A stretch of 64,000 nucleotides of DNA, taken from Ceratotherium simum simum. Taxonomy: Eukaryota > Chordata > Mammalia > Perissodactyla > Rhinocerotidae. The stretch covers positions 1,598,074 to 1,662,073 of the forward strand of contig NW_004454163.1 of assembly GCF_000283155.1 (NCBI RefSeq). The letters are read 5' to 3'. A model generated the notes under the pieces. It ran no database searches. It worked only from the letters and a program-made list of their open reading frames with translations, and was not told the DNA's origin. Positions 60,293 through 64,000 of the stretch are shown here, piece after piece (position 1 is the first letter of the stretch; every line of letters starts with the position of its first letter). A program made the position numbers and the translations under genes.

Positions 60293-60320
60293 CATAGGAT
60301 GGTTTAAATTCCATCCTATG
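60293..60320. repeat. perfect inverted repeat (10-base arms)
   Basis: CATAGGATGG (60293-60302) and CCATCCTATG (60311-60320) around TTTAAATT. Could fold into a short hairpin. No terminator-type context. Confidence 0.92.
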
Positions 60321-61309
60321 TGAAATGCAGTGGTAGAGCAGGTAGTCTCTAAAGACCTTCTATTTTATCATTTTATAGATTTCTATATCAAGAATGCCTT
60401 AAAACTAAAGATCTTTCTACAGGAACACATCATTAAAAAGATGGTAAAAGTAAGTCAACCGTGATTCCAGGTCTATGACACATTTTGATCCAATCATGTA
60501 GTTTTCCCCTAACACATATAAAGCTTTTCTTTTTGCTCTTTTGCTACCAAAATGAAATCTTTAGTGAATGAGATCTATAAGCATCTCTCCAATTTGAATA
60601 AAACATAGGTCTTTCCTCTTGGGAGGTGATGGGCATTCTGTAAATTAACCTACACTACAGAAAACATTTCAGTATAAAAATACATTTTTAAGTCAAAAAC
60701 ATAGAATAAATTGATTTCTTTGGTTACTCTTCGATTTCACGGGACCTTTAAAGCAGTTAATGAATGCTAGCAATAACTGACACAATTGTCTTATTCACAG
60801 AAGCGCTAACTCTCAAAGAAGGTAAAACGGTGTTTTGTAGATTGGAACTGGGAAGGTAGAAATACATTTCCCTTCCTTAACGTCAGATTTAAAATTTTTC
60901 AGAATTGAATTTATAAACTCTCCTGCAATACATGAAGCTCGCTTTCAGAGATGGACAAGTATTATGCCGTTATTTTTACTCCCCACCTTTTCCTTGTTCC
61001 TTCCTTTCTTCTCATGCAGTTTACTTTCAGCTCCTCCAAGTGTTTTCAGATATGTACTGCTCAGCTCTATGTCCTGCTGAGCTAAAACTTTATCCCAAGT
61101 TTATCTCTGCTTGCATTCTCTATACCCAACAAGATCAAATTTCACAGTATTTTTCTTCCAGCCTTTTTAAGATGCTGAAAATTTTCAGTTGATGCTTAAG
61201 CCTCTCCAAAAGGGCATATATATCAGTAATAGTTTCCTTTCTGCTTTCAGACTCTTTTTTTTTTCCTTTCATTATGACGGAACACGTAAAGACTTGATAA
61301 ATTAAAACA

Positions 61310-61385
61310 GTCATTTAATACACTTTGTTTTAGTAACTACTGTTTGCTAGGCACTGTCCTAAGTGATGGGAATATCAAAAATTAA
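61310..61385 (-). mobile_element. L2 terminal fragment, antisense
   Basis: TTTGCTAGGCACTGTCCTAAG and TGATGGGAATATC are the antisense L2 terminus. Confidence 0.6.
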
Positions 61386-63414
61386 TTTTTGGACATGTGC
61401 CGTAAATGCTAACAAATGCATAAAAATGAATACTTCTTTATGTCTAGTATTTCACATTTTAGTCTTTTCTTTTTTTATTAATTATTTTTTCATAAATATT
61501 TCTTGTACTAGAAAGTAATTAAGCCATGTCTCTTTCAAACGCTCTTCTAATTCAAACTGATAGCTTACAATACTTACTTTCCAGTAATTAGTCCAAGTTA
61601 TTCAGATTTTAGAGGATTTACAAATAAGAGTACGATATGATAAATTTCAGTTGGAATACGTCAAAATATGAAACCAAATAAAGCAATTTTAGTGCTTTTG
61701 CAATTCTTATGTGATATCCAATAGGAATATATGAAATTCATCTGCTCTAAAATAGCACACTGTAAAAGGGGATAGATGCCCCAAGAGAGATTGTTCTTAC
61801 AGTAATTTTAGCCTCACTTTGAAAAGATCAGAAAACCACAGTTATCTCCTCATGGTATATAAATATCAGTTTTTTATATTCAAAAGGTCTGATAATATGG
61901 AAAAAAACATTCAAAATTTCAATTTATTTTTTTAAATGAATGTCTATTAATCTTTGTGACTTGACTAGCAATAAAAATTCAACATTTTTAAACTTCAAAA
62001 ATGCCAAAGTGATTTAAGTGTTTTAAATTTAGTCTTTATATAAATTCTTTCCAATCTCAGGTCATTTAGTATGACATAATGAGATTGTGTCACAAAGTTG
62101 TCCCTGTTAATCAACAGTAGCTGAAAATATTAAGATCTGAGTAGCAGAAAACTGATAGTTTTTGATAAAATGGTTAGGGAATGGTGATTACATTTTTAGT
62201 AATCATAAATTAAATCTTCATTTGTATTCAAAATTACATCTCTAGATTTTTTCATAATTCGTTCAGTGACTTTAGAAAACTCCTTTATTTTTAGATATGC
62301 TATTTATTGACCATGTCTATATAATCCCAAATAAATAATTGAAAAAATAAAGCATAGCCCCTCTCCACAGCTTGTTATGTTGATGTTAGAGACTGATCCT
62401 ATAGGTACATTTCCAGATTTATTGAGACATACATAAAATTCTTGTATAAATCAGATTCTTTCATTTTGAACATTTGATATATGTTCATTAGAATACATCA
62501 ATCCCTTTTTCTAAGATCTACAATTTTTATGTTGTTTTATAGGTAGTTCTATGAACGAGTTCTTCTAGTTCCATAATTTTCATTTTCAAACTGTTATATT
62601 TGGCCTTGCACCCCTTGTTTTCAACTCTTTTAATATTAGTGCTTGATTTGAATCCAAAATCATTGAGTATCTTGAACTCTTTGATTTGAACTCTTTGACC
62701 ATTTATTTACTCACAAAAGATTACTAAACACTCTGAAACCAGCAATTTGCTCATTTCTTGGAAAATGTAAAACATATAAAAAGATTACAATTGGCTTAAG
62801 CATTTATATGTTGCTTGTAAAATCAGTTTTTGCTTGAAATATGGCATCAGAAAAAAACATAATTGTATATTTATGCTAAAGATCAACATGCAATTGGCAG
62901 TTGAAGATTTGAAAATTTTAGATTAATAAAATTAGAAAAAAAATGATGCTTGTAAATGTTGATTCTTGAATTTTATTTTAAAAAAGGAAATAATACATTT
63001 CAAAATAGGAAAAGAAGGGAATGGGGATAGTGGAAGACTAAGAAAAAAGTTCTCAGTATGGGGCATGATTTTAAAGATTGGTAGGGTCAAGGATAATGAC
63101 GAGCCAATCGTAGTATAGTGACAGAGCCAAGTTACAGAGGACTTTGAATAATCAAATGAATCACTTGGACTTGGTCTGCTTTTTGAAGGGCAGACAATAC
63201 CTTTGTCATCTATTCATTTGATTTTGTTTTTTATTTACATAAAAAAATATATAAATGTTTAATGTAAAAATTTTCACCAAGATCCATGGAAATAATGAAT
63301 GGACTTGGTAAAATCAATGAAAAATAGGATAAATGCCTGATTGATTGATGTTCAAAACTAAAGAAAAGATAAGTTAAAGAAATACTTGATGTCATAGGCC
63401 AGGAGACAGCAAAC

Positions 63415-63773
63415 TTTTTCTATTGTTAAAAAACAAAATTCAATTGAGTAAATTTTAAAGATCTTATTGGCTTTAATCAATGATTCGTGAACTGGGCAGC
63501 ATCCATCTAGCAGACAGAAAGGAGCTTCGAGGACCTGCACAAAATGAAAGACTTTTATAGGCAGAAGGAAGCAGAAACAAGGAAATTATACTAGACAAAA
63601 AAGCGGTTTAGTTATGGAAAAGTCACTTTCCTTTAGGGAATGACAGGTGTCTATTGAGCAGATAACTAGTGCTGATCGGGTAATTCCTAATTGACTGGTT
63701 TAAGACTCTATTTCTGGGAGAGCCAAAACTGTGGGACTTAGCATAAGTGGCTCCATTTTGGGCCTGCCATCCT
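63415..63773 (-). mobile_element. LTR-like sequence, antisense, provisional
   Basis: ATTGGCTTTAATCAATGATTCG.., ..GAACTGGGCAGCATCCATC.., ..CTTTTATAGGCAGAAGG.. and ..GCTCCATTTTGGGCCTGCC resemble an ERV LTR read in antisense. It could be lineage-specific. It ends where the ERE at 63774 begins. Confidence 0.45.
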
Positions 63774-64000
63774 GTTTTTTTTTGAGGAGATCAGCCCTGT
63801 GCTAACATCTGCCAGTCCTCCTCTTTTTTCGCTGAGGAAGACTGGCCCTGGGCTAACATCCATGCCCATCTTCCTCCACTTTATATGGGACGCCGCCACA
63901 GCATGGCTTGCCAAGCGGTGCGTCAGTGCACAACTGGGATCTGAACCTGCGAACCCCGGGCCGCCGCAGCAGAGCATGCGCACTTAACCGCTTGTGCCAC
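63774..64000 (-). mobile_element. ERE SINE, antisense, cut by the window edge
   Basis: Poly-T at 63774-63782, two tail modules (about 63784-63832 and 63834-63875), then the tRNA-related head up to GCGCACTTAACCGCTTGTGCCAC at the window end. The remaining head (the GGCCGGCCC end) lies outside. The frames at 63738-63983 and 63799-63987 are SINE-derived. Confidence 0.92.

Larger units (their letters stand above)
60231..63405. other. AT-rich unique sequence
   Basis: No gene recognised. It contains a perfect inverted repeat at 60293-60320, an L2 antisense scrap at 61310-61385 and an unnamed repeat-like patch at 63060-63190. Confidence 0.45.

Noticed and set aside
1..64000. CRISPR arrays, bacterial operons, riboswitches, phage or plasmid features
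   Set aside because: The repeat content is mammalian throughout and no such structure is visible. Snippets of U6, 7SK, Y RNA and 5S were looked for by eye and not found.

Overview
The window looks like non-coding mammalian DNA, most likely from a perissodactyl (horse, rhinoceros or tapir group). The key evidence is ten copies of a tRNA-derived SINE whose head reads like GGCCGGCCC..GTGGCTTAGTGG and whose body matches the equine repetitive element (ERE) families. The rest of the background (old L1, L2, MIR, MaLR/ERVL LTRs and MER5-type hAT remnants) is shared by all placental mammals. A 375-base run of N (16973-17347) shows that this is a draft assembly. I cannot name the species or the chromosome.

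I found no convincing protein-coding gene, RNA gene, CpG island or promoter. The open frames are short; the longest without N is 137 codons, at 39954-40367. Almost all of them fall in repeats or in AT-rich sequence with no recognisable protein. CpG-rich sequence occurs essentially only inside the SINEs. The window is best read as intergenic sequence or the inside of a large intron.

Layout. Positions 1-10 kb are AT-rich unique sequence with an LTR-like block (about 1.84-2.47 kb), two EREs and a MIR. At 10-16 kb an ERE is nested in an L1 3' end, followed by another ERE, MIR/L2 scraps, two adjacent antisense L1 3' UTRs and a MER5-like element. At 16.7-20.5 kb there is a small element with terminal inverted repeats, the assembly gap, a repeat-poor block that may be a conserved non-coding element, and an antisense L1 3' end. 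At 20.5-25.8 kb the sequence is mostly unclassified. From 25.85 to about 29.3 kb lies a decayed sense L1 covering the region before ORF1, ORF1 and the first half of ORF2, broken by an ERE and a TATC microsatellite. From 29.3 to 34.8 kb it is mostly AT-rich unique sequence. From 34.8 to 38.26 kb is a compound L1/ERE block carrying ORF2 and a 3' UTR. At 39.9-41.1 kb there is an old repeat, a short L1 3' end and the best-preserved ERE. From 44.5 to 46.1 kb is a long L2 relic. From 47.4 to 50.05 kb there is an ERE tail, possible retroviral internal sequence and a MaLR LTR. From 52.5 to 55.4 kb are L2 copies and an L1 3' UTR. At 58.3-60.2 kb there is part of a MaLR provirus in antisense. The window ends with LTR-like sequence and an ERE cut by the window edge.

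No genes act together here. The readable history is layered insertion: old L2/MIR/L1/MaLR sequence first, then EREs landing in it with target-site duplications that are still visible in several cases. Family names come from memory of consensus sequences, without a database search, so subfamily labels are deliberately broad.
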